DNA of 64,000 nt from Leishmania mexicana MHOM/GT/2001/U1103 (Eukaryota > Euglenozoa > Kinetoplastea > Trypanosomatida > Trypanosomatidae). The translations under genes were made by a program, and so were the position numbers. Under the pieces are notes generated by a model. The model worked only from the letters and a program-made list of their open reading frames with translations, had not been told where the DNA came from and searched no databases. Within the stretch, counting starts at the first letter, position 1; every line of letters begins with the position of its first letter. The stretch is taken from the NCBI RefSeq assembly GCF_000234665.1, contig NC_018338.1:1464023-1528022 (forward strand), read 5' to 3'. Shown one piece after another: positions 10,401 to 21,729 of the stretch.

Positions 10401-13400
10401 GCTCTTATTTCCTTGTTTCGGCTGATTGAGGCGCCAGTGCATGTTATTTTTGCCGTTTAGCATTCGAATTGGGGGTATTCTGGCACGCTTCTGCGTGTCC
10501 TTTCCTTTCCTTTCTATTTTTGTTCTTTGCTTGCTTGCTTCGCTTCCCCTCTTCCCTTATTGTGTATCTTTATCTTGAAGGCCGAGCTCTTTACGGCGGC
10601 TCTGCGTGCTCGTGCGCTCGCCTCACTCTTCGGGTGATCTCCTCCTGCCTATCCTCCCTCTGTTCCGTTTTCTCGTTCCCTCACATCTCTCTCTCTCTTC
10701 CCCTCCTCCTACTGGTGTGCTGCGAGGGTGCGATCGCGTGCGTCTCTGTCTGTGAGAAGAAAAGAAAGAAAAAAGGCACCGGGGCCGCTTGTTCGCTTTT
10801 CGTCTCTCTTATTGTGTTGTACATTGGAGGGCGGGGGGCAAAAAGAAGAAGGGCTCTGCTCGTCGTCGACTCTATTTGTTGTTTTCCCGTTTGCCTTTTT
10901 CGCTTGGGGTTTCGTGTTGCTGACTTCACCCTCTTCCCGTTTCCTCGTAGGACAGGCACACACGGCTCTCTCTCTCTCTGTGTGTGTGTGACTAGCTTCC
11001 CATTCAGCCTTTGCGTTTGCTTCCATTGCTTCAGCGCCTCTGTACTTTTTCTTGGCGTAGAGATCAAGACGGCGGGAAAGCAGAACAAAAAAAAACGTCT
11101 CATTCCTGACCCCTCCCCGAACAGAACACCAACCGAAGCTGACGAGTATTGACGCGGAAGGTGCACGCCACAAGCACATACAACAGCGAGAGGAGGTGCA
11201 CAGGCAAAATCAAGCAAACACGGAGACTTATCTTTTTCTCCTCTTGCCACGTTCTTCCTTCCCCTTTCTCCCTATTATCCACCCCCACGATTAGTCTTCC
11301 TTTTTTTTTTTTGCGTGTGTGTAAATTTTTAATCCCTTCCCCATTCCTCCCTTCCTTCCTCCCTTTTCCCCCCTCCGTACAACTGTCCTACAACCATCAC
11401 GAAAGCAGCACTGCCCTTTCCACCTTCTTTTTTTTCTCTGTTGTTGTTTTCCTTTGCCACGTTCAAACTCGCATCCGAGGGTTACTAGAAGCACACCCTC
11501 CCTCCTTCCTCACCCTCCCTCTCAAAAAAGAAAAAGAAAAAAAGAAACGAACATAACACAACACATAACACAATACACCACACCACACCACTGCGCACCT
11601 CCCCTGGTACACACCTACGACTACCTTTTTTTTCTCATTTTTCTCTTCATTTATTTTTAGCTCTCCATCTCTTGTGCCCACACATAAGTGTGTCACCCAC
11701 TCTCTTTCCGCACATCGCAAACAAAACAAAATCACCACGCACACACACGGAGTTAAACCAACCGAGAAAAGAAAACTGAACCTCCTCTTCCCCCCCTCTT
11801 TCTCCAAGGAAAGTGCGACGAGAAACAGAACATCGCCAAGTCGAGGAGTGACAGAGCAAGAAAGAAAAGGAAAAGTTTAGGTGAGGCAGACAGTCAAGAG
11901 AGAAAAACTGCAGAGGTGAAATTTCCTTCCTATCCAGAGAGGCGTTCAAGCAGATCGACTGACGCGCGCACGTAAGAGGAAAAAAAAGAAAGACCCCCCA
12001 AAACGTGATCGAGTTCGTATTATTTATCTCTACGCCTTTGCTTTCCTCTCTCTTCTCAACGCCATCTTGTGAGTACGTCAGTTGTACTGAAAAGCGTGTA
12101 TATATATATATACATATCACGAAGGAAGAAACTCAACGAACACAAAGCGAAGAGAAATACAGGAGAGACGGTACGCACATCAGCCTTTTTTTCCCTTTGT
12201 TGTCCCCCCCCTCTCCCTCCCTCCTCTTCCCCTCACCAAGAGGACACAGACATTCCTGTCTTCCCATTTCTGGGCCTTTCAAACGTGCGTCCCTGACCTT
12301 CACTCTCTCCTTTTTGTTTGCTTTCGTTCTTTGTTTTTTTTTCTCACCCCCCTTTCACGCCCCCTTCACTCCCTCCACTCTCACCTATCTCTTTCTTCCT
12401 GACTTCTCTGCCTCCCTAGAAATCATTCGGTCGCGAGGATAGCGATTCTCGCCACTCTCACTACTCTCGACCTCTCGGCTCTGCCCTCCTGCATTGATCT
12501 GCTCGCTTAGTATTTTGAGAAAATTATTGGGTTTCTCGTTCTCCGTTGCCCGCTTCTTTTTGGTCTTTCACTTTTGTTCTTTCTCGGCTTTCGTTAGCCC
12601 GGGCTTATTTTTCTGCCTCCCCAATCGATCTGCCTGCCCACAGTCAACTCCACGTGCGTAGTCCTTGGTTGACTTTAGTTGTTGCCAGCCTCGCTCTTTT
12701 GTTTTCTTGAAGTTATTTTCTTCTCTTCCACACGTGTGTAAAGTTATTGCGCTCTCTCTTCCATCTTTTTTTTTGTTTGCACTGATTGTACTTTGTTAGT
12801 GATTCTTCGTCTCTTCTCACCTCTGTACTGTGCGCGTCGAGTTGACATACTCAACGATCTCCCTGTGCTTCCTCTCCTTTTTCCTTTGCGCGTGTGCGTG
12901 AGTGTGTGGCCGTCGTTGTCTCCTCTTTTTCCCCATTTTTTTTGTTCTGTTTCCGTTGAGAAGAGAGAAAAAAAAGTGAATTATCCATTTTCTGCCGTCT
13001 CTGCGCTCTCGCTCCTTCCCTTTTTTTTTGTTGTGTTCTTCTCTCGTTGCCTTCATCTGGCCCACCACTGCTTCTTATTATTGCATTTCTTTTTATTCGA
13101 AGCGTACAGTCCGTGCACTTTTTCTTTTTTTTGTCAAAATCTTGTCCTCGCCCGATTTTCACCGCTTCATTCTTGTTTCTTCCCGTAGCAACGCCACGCG
13201 CACACGCTTCGCGGCTTCGTGTTACTCGATAAAGCAAGGGAGGCCACAGTGTGGAGAGGCGCAGAGGGACGGAAAGCGGGGACAACGCACAGAAATCACA
13301 GAAACTCAGACCCAGCCAGAGGGATACAAGCGGGTGAGGGGGAAACGACACATAGAGAAGAGCAGCGAAGAAAGGCGTTTCGTCGTTTCTTTCTCTACCA

Positions 13401-14688
13401 ATCCTAACGGCTATTGGGTAGAAGAGGCACAAGCACACGGGGGAGCCTGGTAGGTGATAATTCCCTTTTTTTCCACCTCTACCCTGCACGGGAACTAACG
13501 TCCCTTTCAAAATAAAAGAAGCGTTACATAACGTAGACCGCGTCGCCTGTGGAAAGAGCTATTTATAATTTTCTCTTTCACATACGTCCACATACACTCA
13601 CGTGGCCGCGGCTGCTCTCCCTTCCCTTTGTATTTTCCCATTTTTTTTCGTTCGTGTGGACTCCAGGAGTAGAAAACACAAAAAAAAACACAAAGGAAAA
13701 CAAACACTCGGAAAACGAACAGTAGCACACCCATACACACACACACACACACAGATCAAAGAATACGCGCAGAACACCTCCAGAGGTCTCTTTCTCTCTC
13801 ACCCGTCTCTCCTCCCTCGCTTTGGAGTGTTGATACTGAAGTTTTTAAAAGATTTTATCTTTCCGCCTCACTCGTTTTGTGCTTCGTTTTTGTTCCCCCC
13901 CTTTGTGAGTGGACGGTTTTCGTTCTCTTTTTTCTGTGAGGCTTCTCTCGTTGTTTTTATAGCCATTCCTTATACATTTCTCTCTCCTCTTACTCTCATC
14001 TTCGCCTATTATTATTATTACTCTTCCGCGACGAAGGCGCTGTGCATTCTTCCTCGTCTTTCTTTAGTTGTGTCTCGACTGCCTCCCTGACATTTTGCTG
14101 CTTTTCTTGCTCCTTCTTTGACACTTCACATACGCCAAAGCAAGCGTCATCTTGCCATTGAGGTGTGGGGTCCTTCAGCGCGCCTTGTCATTCAGAGTGC
14201 GGCGAGACACTCAGACACAGTTTTGAGCAAAAGTGAACAACACGGAAAATAAAAAGGAATCAATCATAACGAAACTTGAAAAGGAAAGCGAACTATCATC
14301 AAAGCCCTGCTTTCCTTCATTTTCCTCCCCCTCCCCTCCCTCGATTTTCTTTTTTTGGCTTTCTCCCCCCAAGCCCTCTTCGTTTGCTTGCGTGCGTGCG
14401 TGTGATTCTTTACTATCATTTTCGTTTTCTCTTCTCTTTTAGCGTTCTTGGTGTTGCACATTTTCCTGTGGACCCGGTGCTCGTGTGCGTGTGTGTTGTT
14501 TTCCTTTGCTGTTTCTCTCCCCTCCTCTCCTTTTCGTTTTTTTTTTAGTTTCTTGTAGGTGCGTGTCTTCGCCTGTCTGTCCGTGCCGGTGGGCGAGACT
14601 CAGCAACTCTTTTCCGTATTACCATTTTCATTTCCGAACGCAGCAACTCGCATCTAAATACTCGTTCGCCTTTGTGCATCTGGCATCC
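7446..14688. other. 7.2-kb gene-free pyrimidine-rich spacer
   Basis: No credible coding region is seen on either strand. The + strand is strongly C/T-biased over long stretches (about 8100-10600 and 11220-14130) with T tracts, GT/CT microsatellites and short A-rich patches (8815-9010, 11520-11560). Open frames of up to about 234 codons are Phe/Ser/Leu/Cys-rich translations of pyrimidine runs, not proteins. Given the strong splice acceptor at 14547-14548, most of this should be 3' UTR of the SUMO ligase mRNA or an unannotated non-coding transcript. Confidence 0.7.
14547..14548 (+). promoter_or_regulatory. Putative trans-splice acceptor for 4E-IP
   Basis: A long T/C tract (about 14509-14546) runs directly into AG. 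From here to the ATG at 14689 there is no other ATG, giving a 5' UTR of about 140 nt. Confidence 0.5.
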
Positions 14689-17049
14689 ATGCCTCCTGTG
14701 CGCACAATGTACACCCGTGAAGAGCTACTGCGGATTGCAACACTCGCCAGCGCGATGGACCTGGGTCCAGAGGTGCTGCGCAAGTTTGACGTCATCGAAG
14801 TCGCAGAACCAGTCTCCGCCCCGAAGCGCCGCGAGGCCGAGCCGAATTTTAAGGGCAGCGTGTTCACAGACAGCTTCAGCACTAGCACCACGATCACTAA
14901 CTCGGGTCCTAACGGTGGCGGCAACAACGGCGGAAGGGGCAACCATAGCAGCGGCATGAACGGCGGCGGCGGCAGCAGCAACCACACTGGCAGCTCCAGC
15001 AGTCCGACGTACGGTGGCGGCGGCGGCCGTGGCGGTGACAACCGCCGCGGTGGTGGTGGCAATGGCGGACGCGATGACAACAACAACAGTAACAGTATGA
15101 AGCACTCCGGGTACGACCGCTTTGCGCCGCCTGAGGGGCGATTTAACCGCGGAAATCGCAACCAGGAGACCTTTGAGGAGGGGATCGAGTATGAGTTGCG
15201 GCAGAGCGCACTGCAGAAGAAGCGCGTTGCCGAGACAATGGAGCGCGAGGATCGCAAGGGGGAGAACCTGAGGCAGGCGCTGGAGAAGTTCAAGCAGGAG
15301 GGAAACGACGCCGAGGCCGCAGAAGCGGAGAAGGAGACGGACGAGATTGAGCGGCTGTTGGCGGGCATCACAATGGTCGATGACGCGCCAAAAACTGTGG
15401 TTCGCTCACGCTTCTTCTCGGCCCAGGGCCCGACGGCTACCAGCGCCGAGTCTTCGGCGACTATGCACCCATCGCCGCCGCCGCCACAAGCGTCGACGAC
15501 GCTATCTTTTGGAGGCCCCGCGGGCAGCATTTCACCTGCCACGGCAGGTGTGCCACAGGCGAGCGTGCTGCCGACGCCCGCCAACAGCGGAACACAGGGC
15601 TACGCGAGAGGGCCGTGGTCGTCCATGAAGAGCGACTCTAACCTCTGGAGCACCGCGCCGTCCATGGCAAGCGCGCTCAAGCAGTCTCTTCAGCACTCCT
15701 TGCCTCCGGCGGACGCATCGCCGTCAGTTCAGATCAAGCCACCGCAGCCCGCGTCGCAGCAGTCGCAGTCATTCAGTTGTCCTGCGAGCACTTCTCAGCA
15801 GGCAAAGAGCATGGGCGCCGCGGCCAACTCGACCGGCGCGCCGTCCGCCAGCGGACCAGCCAGCTTTGGCGTTTCCGCGCCTGCACCAGCGAGCCCGCCT
15901 GCCCCCCCGCAGAGCTCCGTACTCGGCCCTGCCAACGGAAATAGCAGCCCCAATATCGCCGCTGCAATGGGCGCTAAGACCGGCGTGTCGAGCAATGCTG
16001 GACAGCCGCAGGCATCTCCTCACACGCCGCCCCAGACCCCGCCTCACAGTCAGTCGCAGCCATCTCGTCCGGCCCCAGCGACCGCCATCAAGGCAGCGCC
16101 ACGCAGTGGCGGGTCTACTGGCGTTCCTACAGGCGCCTGGTCGGCGGCGGACCTGGAGCTGCTTCTGAAGAAAGGCGCCACCATGATCTCAAGCGCCCCG
16201 GCACCACCGCCGAGCACTGCCACGCCCGCCACAACGGCGCCAAAGACGCAGCCCATCACGGCGGCGGAGCTTGAGAGCATGCTCATGCAGCGTGCGCGCC
16301 AGGGTAGAGGAGCGGCTGGCACTGGAATGAGCACCATACCTCCCTCGCCTCCTCAGTTTCAGCAGCCACCTCCGCCGCAGCAGCCGTCACTTCTTTTTGC
16401 GAACCCGTCGAAGACGCCTCCGATGCCGGCGAGCAGCAACCCTACCAGTGCGCCACTCTCCTCGCCACAGCAGCTCCCGGCCAGTATGAAGATGGCGTCA
16501 AACGGAGCGATGCTGTCGCATCAGCAGCCGCATCAGCAGCAGCAACCGCTGCCTCCACCGCCGCCGCCAATGCCGTCACAGATGCCAGCGCATTCTCAGC
16601 CGCAATCGCAGCCACAGCCGCAGCCGCAGATGCAGCCTCAGATGCACCCGCAGCAGCACCAACCACCGTGGATGGCAATGCCGCGGCCGCCGCAGGCTCC
16701 ACCGGCTCCACAGGCTAACGGGAATGGAAGTCCTATGCACAACACCCCGCCGCTGCAGCCCCTAGCTGGGAAGATGCCGCAGCCTGCTCCGATGATGGCG
16801 AATGGACTTCAGATGCCCATGCAGATGAACGCTCAAGGGCAGTACTTTGTCGATCCGGCGCAGCTGCAGCGAATGTACATGACTGGCCAGCCGATGATGT
16901 TCCGCCGTCCGGACGGGACTGTTTTTATGCACGCACAGCCCATACCTCAACCACAGCCCCAGCAAGCGCCGCCTCAGCAGCAGCCACCGTTCAACCCGTT
17001 CGGTACGAATGCGCAGTTTCTCTTCCAGCAGCAGCAGCAGCGCCGCTAG
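14689..17049 (+). CDS. 4E-IP1: eIF4E-interacting protein (4E-IP), translation regulator
   Basis: 786 residues. The N-terminus carries Tyr8-Thr-Arg-Glu-Glu-Leu13-Leu14, an exact match to the YxxxxL-hydrophobic motif by which 4E-binding proteins and eIF4G dock on eIF4E. Leishmania 4E-IP is known from the literature to bind the LeishIF4E1 isoform and to be involved in stage-specific translation control. After the motif come a Gly/Asn-rich RGG-like region (about 75-135), a charged probable coiled coil (about 150-225), and a long Pro/Gln/Ser/Ala-rich tail with polyQ and polyP runs typical of disordered RNP proteins. The longer in-frame extension upstream has no ATG and is translated pyrimidine tract. 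Met7 (14707) is an alternative start that would still keep the motif. The gene is isolated by 7.2 kb upstream and 8.2 kb downstream. Confidence 0.88.
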   Translation: MPPVRTMYTREELLRIATLASAMDLGPEVLRKFDVIEVAEPVSAPKRREAEPNFKGSVFTDSFSTSTTITNSGPNGGGNNGGRGNHSSGMNGGGGSSNHTGSSSSPTYGGGGGRGGDNRRGGGGNGGRDDNNNSNSMKHSGYDRFAPPEGRFNRGNRNQETFEEGIEYELRQSALQKKRVAETMEREDRKGENLRQALEKFKQEGNDAEAAEAEKETDEIERLLAGITMVDDAPKTVVRSRFFSAQGPTATSAESSATMHPSPPPPQASTTLSFGGPAGSISPATAGVPQASVLPTPANSGTQGYARGPWSSMKSDSNLWSTAPSMASALKQSLQHSLPPADASPSVQIKPPQPASQQSQSFSCPASTSQQAKSMGAAANSTGAPSASGPASFGVSAPAPASPPAPPQSSVLGPANGNSSPNIAAAMGAKTGVSSNAGQPQASPHTPPQTPPHSQSQPSRPAPATAIKAAPRSGGSTGVPTGAWSAADLELLLKKGATMISSAPAPPPSTATPATTAPKTQPITAAELESMLMQRARQGRGAAGTGMSTIPPSPPQFQQPPPPQQPSLLFANPSKTPPMPASSNPTSAPLSSPQQLPASMKMASNGAMLSHQQPHQQQQPLPPPPPPMPSQMPAHSQPQSQPQPQPQMQPQMHPQQHQPPWMAMPRPPQAPPAPQANGNGSPMHNTPPLQPLAGKMPQPAPMMANGLQMPMQMNAQGQYFVDPAQLQRMYMTGQPMMFRRPDGTVFMHAQPIPQPQPQQAPPQQQPPFNPFGTNAQFLFQQQQQRR

Positions 17050-17290
17050 ACGAAGGGTGAAGTCGAAGCATCACAACTTTATCAGGCTCTATACCCTCTT
17101 CCTCACCCCATCAGTGGTGTCGTTGGATCACAGCGGAGAGATCATAGTTGCATCGTGCCATCGGTACTGTGAAGAGTTGATGGTTGCACGTGACGTGGTG
17201 GCAATGGCGAAACGACGACATCCTAGCGTGTGGGCGTGTGCACTCTTTTCTAGGCACAGCTGTGTAGCTGAGCGGCTGCACTTTTCTAGT

Positions 17291-17296
<6 letters not shown>

Positions 17297-17321
<25 letters not shown>
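17297..17321. repeat. CA dinucleotide microsatellite
   Basis: Uninterrupted (CA)12 in the 3' flank of 4E-IP. Likely length-polymorphic. Confidence 0.95.
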
Positions 17322-18658
17322 TTACAAAGAAAAGGGTCTTCTAAAGACATTCTTCAAAGTGCTCCTTCGCCGCCGCCGCACATCTCTTCCAAATGCAAAG
17401 GCATGTACACTGTTGCCTTCTATCATTTTTTTTGTCGGCGCATCTTCCCTTGAACCAGTTTCGTCACGGCCTTTCTCTGCGCCACGCCATCTTTGAAGAT
17501 GTGCCGAGAGCTGCTCTCGACCTTGCTGCTGCCTTGCGCGTTTTTTTGGTTTCTGTAATGATTCCTCATGCCGTGTCCTCTTTTCCTTTTTTTGCACTTG
17601 TGCGTGCGCTGCCGTGTCTTGGCACTGTGCCCTTCGACAGAGCGAAGCACCATGCAAAAAAAAGAGAGAGACTCCGGACTCCCCGTTTGGACGGCACCCG
17701 ACCCGCCACGCATGTACGCGGAAACGATGGCACACGTTTCGTTGCATGCTTCCCTCCTGTGTGACCCCTGCAAGTGCACAGGCGATCTTGCATCCCCGCC
17801 TCCCGCAGCACGTGTGTCGTGGCTCTTCTCTCTCTGTTTGTGTTGTGTGGTAGGAGACGACGACGGAAGGAGGGACGCATGGAGGACGAGGAGGCACAGC
17901 TGGGGAAGTCGGCGTCACCACGGAGCGTTGAGAAAGAGGAAGGTGTAGTGACCATGGTAGATTGAAGGGGAGGCGCGTACCAATAGCCGAGAACCATACA
18001 GCAAAAGCTGACACACACACACGCGAAAACCGTGCCAACGAGCCGAAGCAACGACGAGGGATTCACGAAAAGAGCATGGACGGCAATCGGGTGTGCGGCC
18101 ACTTTCTCCTTTCCATCTTCGCCTCTCCTACGCCTTCTTTTTCTTTCGTTTCCGCTTTGCCTTCCCTCCCTTCCCCACCTGACATCGCTGCCTTCACCTT
18201 TTTTTTCCCCCGTTGACGATGAGTGACCATTTAAATCACACCGTGACCCATTTTTATATATATTTTCTCTTTGCATGCTTGTCTCTGTGACTTGCACTTG
18301 TTTATTTTCCGTGCACTTCTCCTTCCCTTTTTTTCTTTCGCGTGCTTGCCGTCTTTCGGTGTCCCTTTTCCCGTTGTTTGTAAGTTCGAAAAAGAAATGT
18401 GTGAGCTCATGTGCGTGTGCACGGATGTATTCCCGTCTTGTGCCCCTGTCATGTCGCCTTCTTTGTGTATCCCTTCTGTTGTTGTGGCTCTGTCGTACGT
18501 GTGTGTGTGTGTCTGGGTTTGAGCCTCGCTGGCTCTCTCTGTGTTCATGACTCCCCGCGAATGCAAGATACCCGTCGCTCTCTGTGCGCGATCGTAGGCG
18601 AAAAAGAAAGAGGTGAGAGAGAGAGCGAGGCCTCAAGACGAAGGAAAGGAACATCAAG

Positions 18659-18683
18659 CACACACACACACACACACACACAC
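18659..18683. repeat. CA dinucleotide microsatellite
   Basis: Uninterrupted CA run of about 12 units in the spacer downstream of 4E-IP. Confidence 0.95.
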
Positions 18684-20710
18684 GGACAACGACGGCTCAC
18701 ATGCACAATCTCAATCCCCTGCGCGAGCTGCCGCCACGTCAATCCTTCTTTCTGTGTCACTGCTATGTTCTAACTCGCCTCCTCCGTCCTCTTAATGATT
18801 GCATCGTTCTATGACGCCCTCATTACCTCTCACGAGGGCATTCTTTCTTTTACCTCTTGTCTTCCTCCTCCTGCACTCGTTTCTCCTCGTCCTTTTTTTC
18901 CCGTTCCTCCGTTTCTATGTATTGTTTCATGCGTGCCATCGTTTTCCTGCTCTATTCTTGTTTCTTTTCGCAATATGTTGTTGTAGCGACTCCCATGCGC
19001 GCTCTCCCTCTCCCCGCGCGCACGCGTGTGTGTGTGTGTGTGTGCATGTGTGCATGTGCGCGTGTGTGCTGCTCGCTTTGTTTTTTTTTGTTTGTTTCCT
19101 TCGCCACTTTGTGTGTACGGGTTTGATTGGTACGATCCACGTGGGCTGTTGTGTTTCTTTTTCTTCGTTCGTTTGCTTGTGTGGGCTTCTCATCTCATCT
19201 CTCTGCGTGCATGTTCATGACGGTGTGTTTATAGTCTTTGCCTTTTTTTTTCGTTTCTCGCTCTTTGTGCTTCTTTTCATTTTATCTTCTCTCGTCGTTG
19301 TTTTCCGCTCGTACGTGTCTCTGATTTCTTACTGCGTTGGACGACGGCGCCCTCCCCCTTCCCCCCTCGAACTCCCTCTCTGTAGCATCTGTTTTCTCCT
19401 CGGCCGTTTCTTGTGTCGCTCTCCGGCTGTGTGTCGTCAGGTGCGCGTTTTTCTAATTTTCGATCATTGGCAAGTACAGTGACCCTCTTTTCTGCTTTTC
19501 ATTTTCGGTTTTGCTTACGCATCTCTCCACTTTGTCTGCCCTTCACGCACACTTGCGTGTGCACGCTGACGCGTGCACGCACTCAGAACAGAACGCCTGA
19601 GATGACATAAGCAGGTACATGCAAACCAGCCGTAGCCACTGCTCTCGTTTTTCGTTGCGTTCTCCTCCACGTGTCCATGTGTGGGTTTTTGGGGGAGGGG
19701 TGGCAAGATCGAGTAGGTCTACTTCTGCTTGCTATTCTTGTGCTTGCGTAGTTGTGCTCGTCGAATTCGCTCTCCTTCCGTGAGACTATTCTTTTTTTTT
19801 TCGTCTTCTGTCGTCTTTTCTAGTTCCTGTTGCTGCACGCTCATTCTCTCCGTTGCAACACACCGTCCCCATCTCCTCTTGTGACATGCTGATCTTGCCT
19901 CTGCGTCGCTTTTTCCAGCTGCACTCTGAGCCCCCTCCCCCAGAAGACACTAGGCCACTTATCATCATGCTCCCTCTGGTGTATCGACTGCCTTTTCGCT
20001 GGCGTGTGAGACACATCCGCTTCCACCCCTCAGTCACGTCTTTCCTTCTTTGGGCTTTGTGCGTCTTTTCCCTCCCCCTTCCCATCGCTTGTGTTATTAT
20101 TTCACCTGCTTTTGGTTGTTTCGTGTGCATCTCGGAGAAACTCTCTTCTTGCTCGTTTCAGCTGTTTGACCCTTTTTTTTTACGTTGTCGACTTGACTCT
20201 CTCCTTCTCCCCCTCCCCCTCACGCACAACTGTACGTGTACGTGTCGTACGCCTTTCCTCCACCCTTTCCACTCCTCACGGTATGTCGTGTGCGTGCACT
20301 CCCTACCTCGTCTCTCTCTACGCGCTCTCTTCTTTCCTTCCTCCGGCACCTTCTACTGGCGTTGAACCTCATTGTGATTGCAGGCGTACGCCACAATGTG
20401 CTGAGCCGTAGCCACACGCATTATAACGACGCCCTCGGTGGCGGTACTCGGATTAACGCGGGTGCGCGCGTGCAAGGGTGAGCTCTATCACATACAGAAA
20501 ATGAGTTCTGTAAACACAATAGTGGTGGGCGGTGAGGCAGTGAGCGACCACGAGCGTGAAGCATTAGACGGCGAACCCTGAGAGAGAAGGAATGCGACGA
20601 GGAAACAGTCAACAAGAATCTGCGGATGCGTACCGCTTTCTCTTCCTCCCGATTGACTTGTATAATTGTAGGCGTGTGCAATCAAGTTTTTTTCGTATGC
20701 CTATGTGTGC

Positions 20711-20734
20711 ATGCATATATATATATATATGCAT
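20711..20734. repeat. AT-rich perfect palindrome
   Basis: A 24-base perfect palindrome: eight AT units flanked by ATGC and GCAT. Could extrude as a cruciform. Lies about 200 bases upstream of the retroposon copy. Confidence 0.9.
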
Positions 20735-20934
20735 ATTTTTCTTCACTGTGTGTGTGTGTTTATGTCTGCGTGCGCGTGTGAGCCTCCCTTCGTTATTTCT
20801 CTTTCTTTTTTCTTCTCCCTGCCTCGTCTTGGGTTTCTTGCTGTTCCGTGCCACTCCTTTTTTTGTTCACTGCCTTCTCTTCCCCTTGCCTTTTACCGAC
20901 CTTTCCATCCGCGTGAAGTGCACTCTATGGAGTG

Positions 20935-21729
20935 AGCGAGCCCCTTCTCCTCCCCAGACAGCAACGCCGTCCTGACGCAGGCGCCGTGGCCCGAAAATGC
21001 GAGCGCTGTGCGCGCGCTGCCAACCGCTGCTGGCATGGTGTGTGCCACATCGAAAGACAGAGCGCAGAGGTGTGAGAGAGCAAGAGAGTGATGGGCGGAA
21101 AGGGCGCGAGGGAGTCGCGTAGCAGTGCGCCCCGCAGCGCATGTGTGCAGAGCATGCGGCATCTCCTGCATCTGTCCAGGGCTGCACTGATGAGGCACAG
21201 GTGCCGGAAGCATCACGAGAGCAGCCCGAGCTGCACCATCGGGTCCTCCACACTCCCCATGCGGAGGGCTCCATATTATGGGATGCCGCGGCTTGAGGCG
21301 ACGGAGGGCGAAGCACGGCACACAGGCAGGGGGTGTGCAGGGCCGCCGAGGACCCCCTGACCTGAGGCTGGCCAACGTCCTCCTCGAGCTCATCCGGCAT
21401 GTCGCCTTGACCACCCACCTATTACCCGCATCACAGAGACACCACCGCATCCGCCATCGAGCAGGGGCCCGGACGCGCCCCGCGTTGGATCGGACCGTGC
21501 AGCTCACCCATGTCCGCGGGACGCCTGCCACGCAGCGCGTGCCCGAAGGATGGATGAGGAGGGACAGAAAGTGCCCGCACGCCGCATGGCCCGGTGCGGA
21601 GGCAGGCGGCTCTTTCTAGACGCCCAGGATGCAGCCGTACCCCCTCCCCCCTACAGAGGCGGGTGAGCTGTGGTTGTGTGCGCCTATTTTCTGACTTGTT
21701 TGCGGTGGAGTGATGCGTTGAAGGGGAAA
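20935..21729 (+). mobile_element. SIDER/DIRE-type degenerate retroposon, 5'-truncated copy
   Basis: About 790 bases are near-identical, same orientation, to 37102-37888. I see about two substitutions and one C-run indel before the extreme 3' tail. Shared sequence starts just after ATGGAGTG (20927-20934), and the same eight bases recur at 21730-21737 right after a short purine/A-rich tail. This is the pattern of a target-site duplication from target-primed insertion. The copy retains only the last dozen or so codons of the ORF remnant found in the longer copy, plus its 3' non-coding part. Assignment to the ingi-clade-derived SIDER/DIRE families of Leishmania is inferred from size, spacer location, and the zinc-finger remnant in the longer copy. 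Confidence 0.7.

Noticed and set aside
14628..15584. 318-codon minus-strand open frame
   Set aside because: Shadow of the Gly/Ser-rich part of 4E-IP, low complexity.
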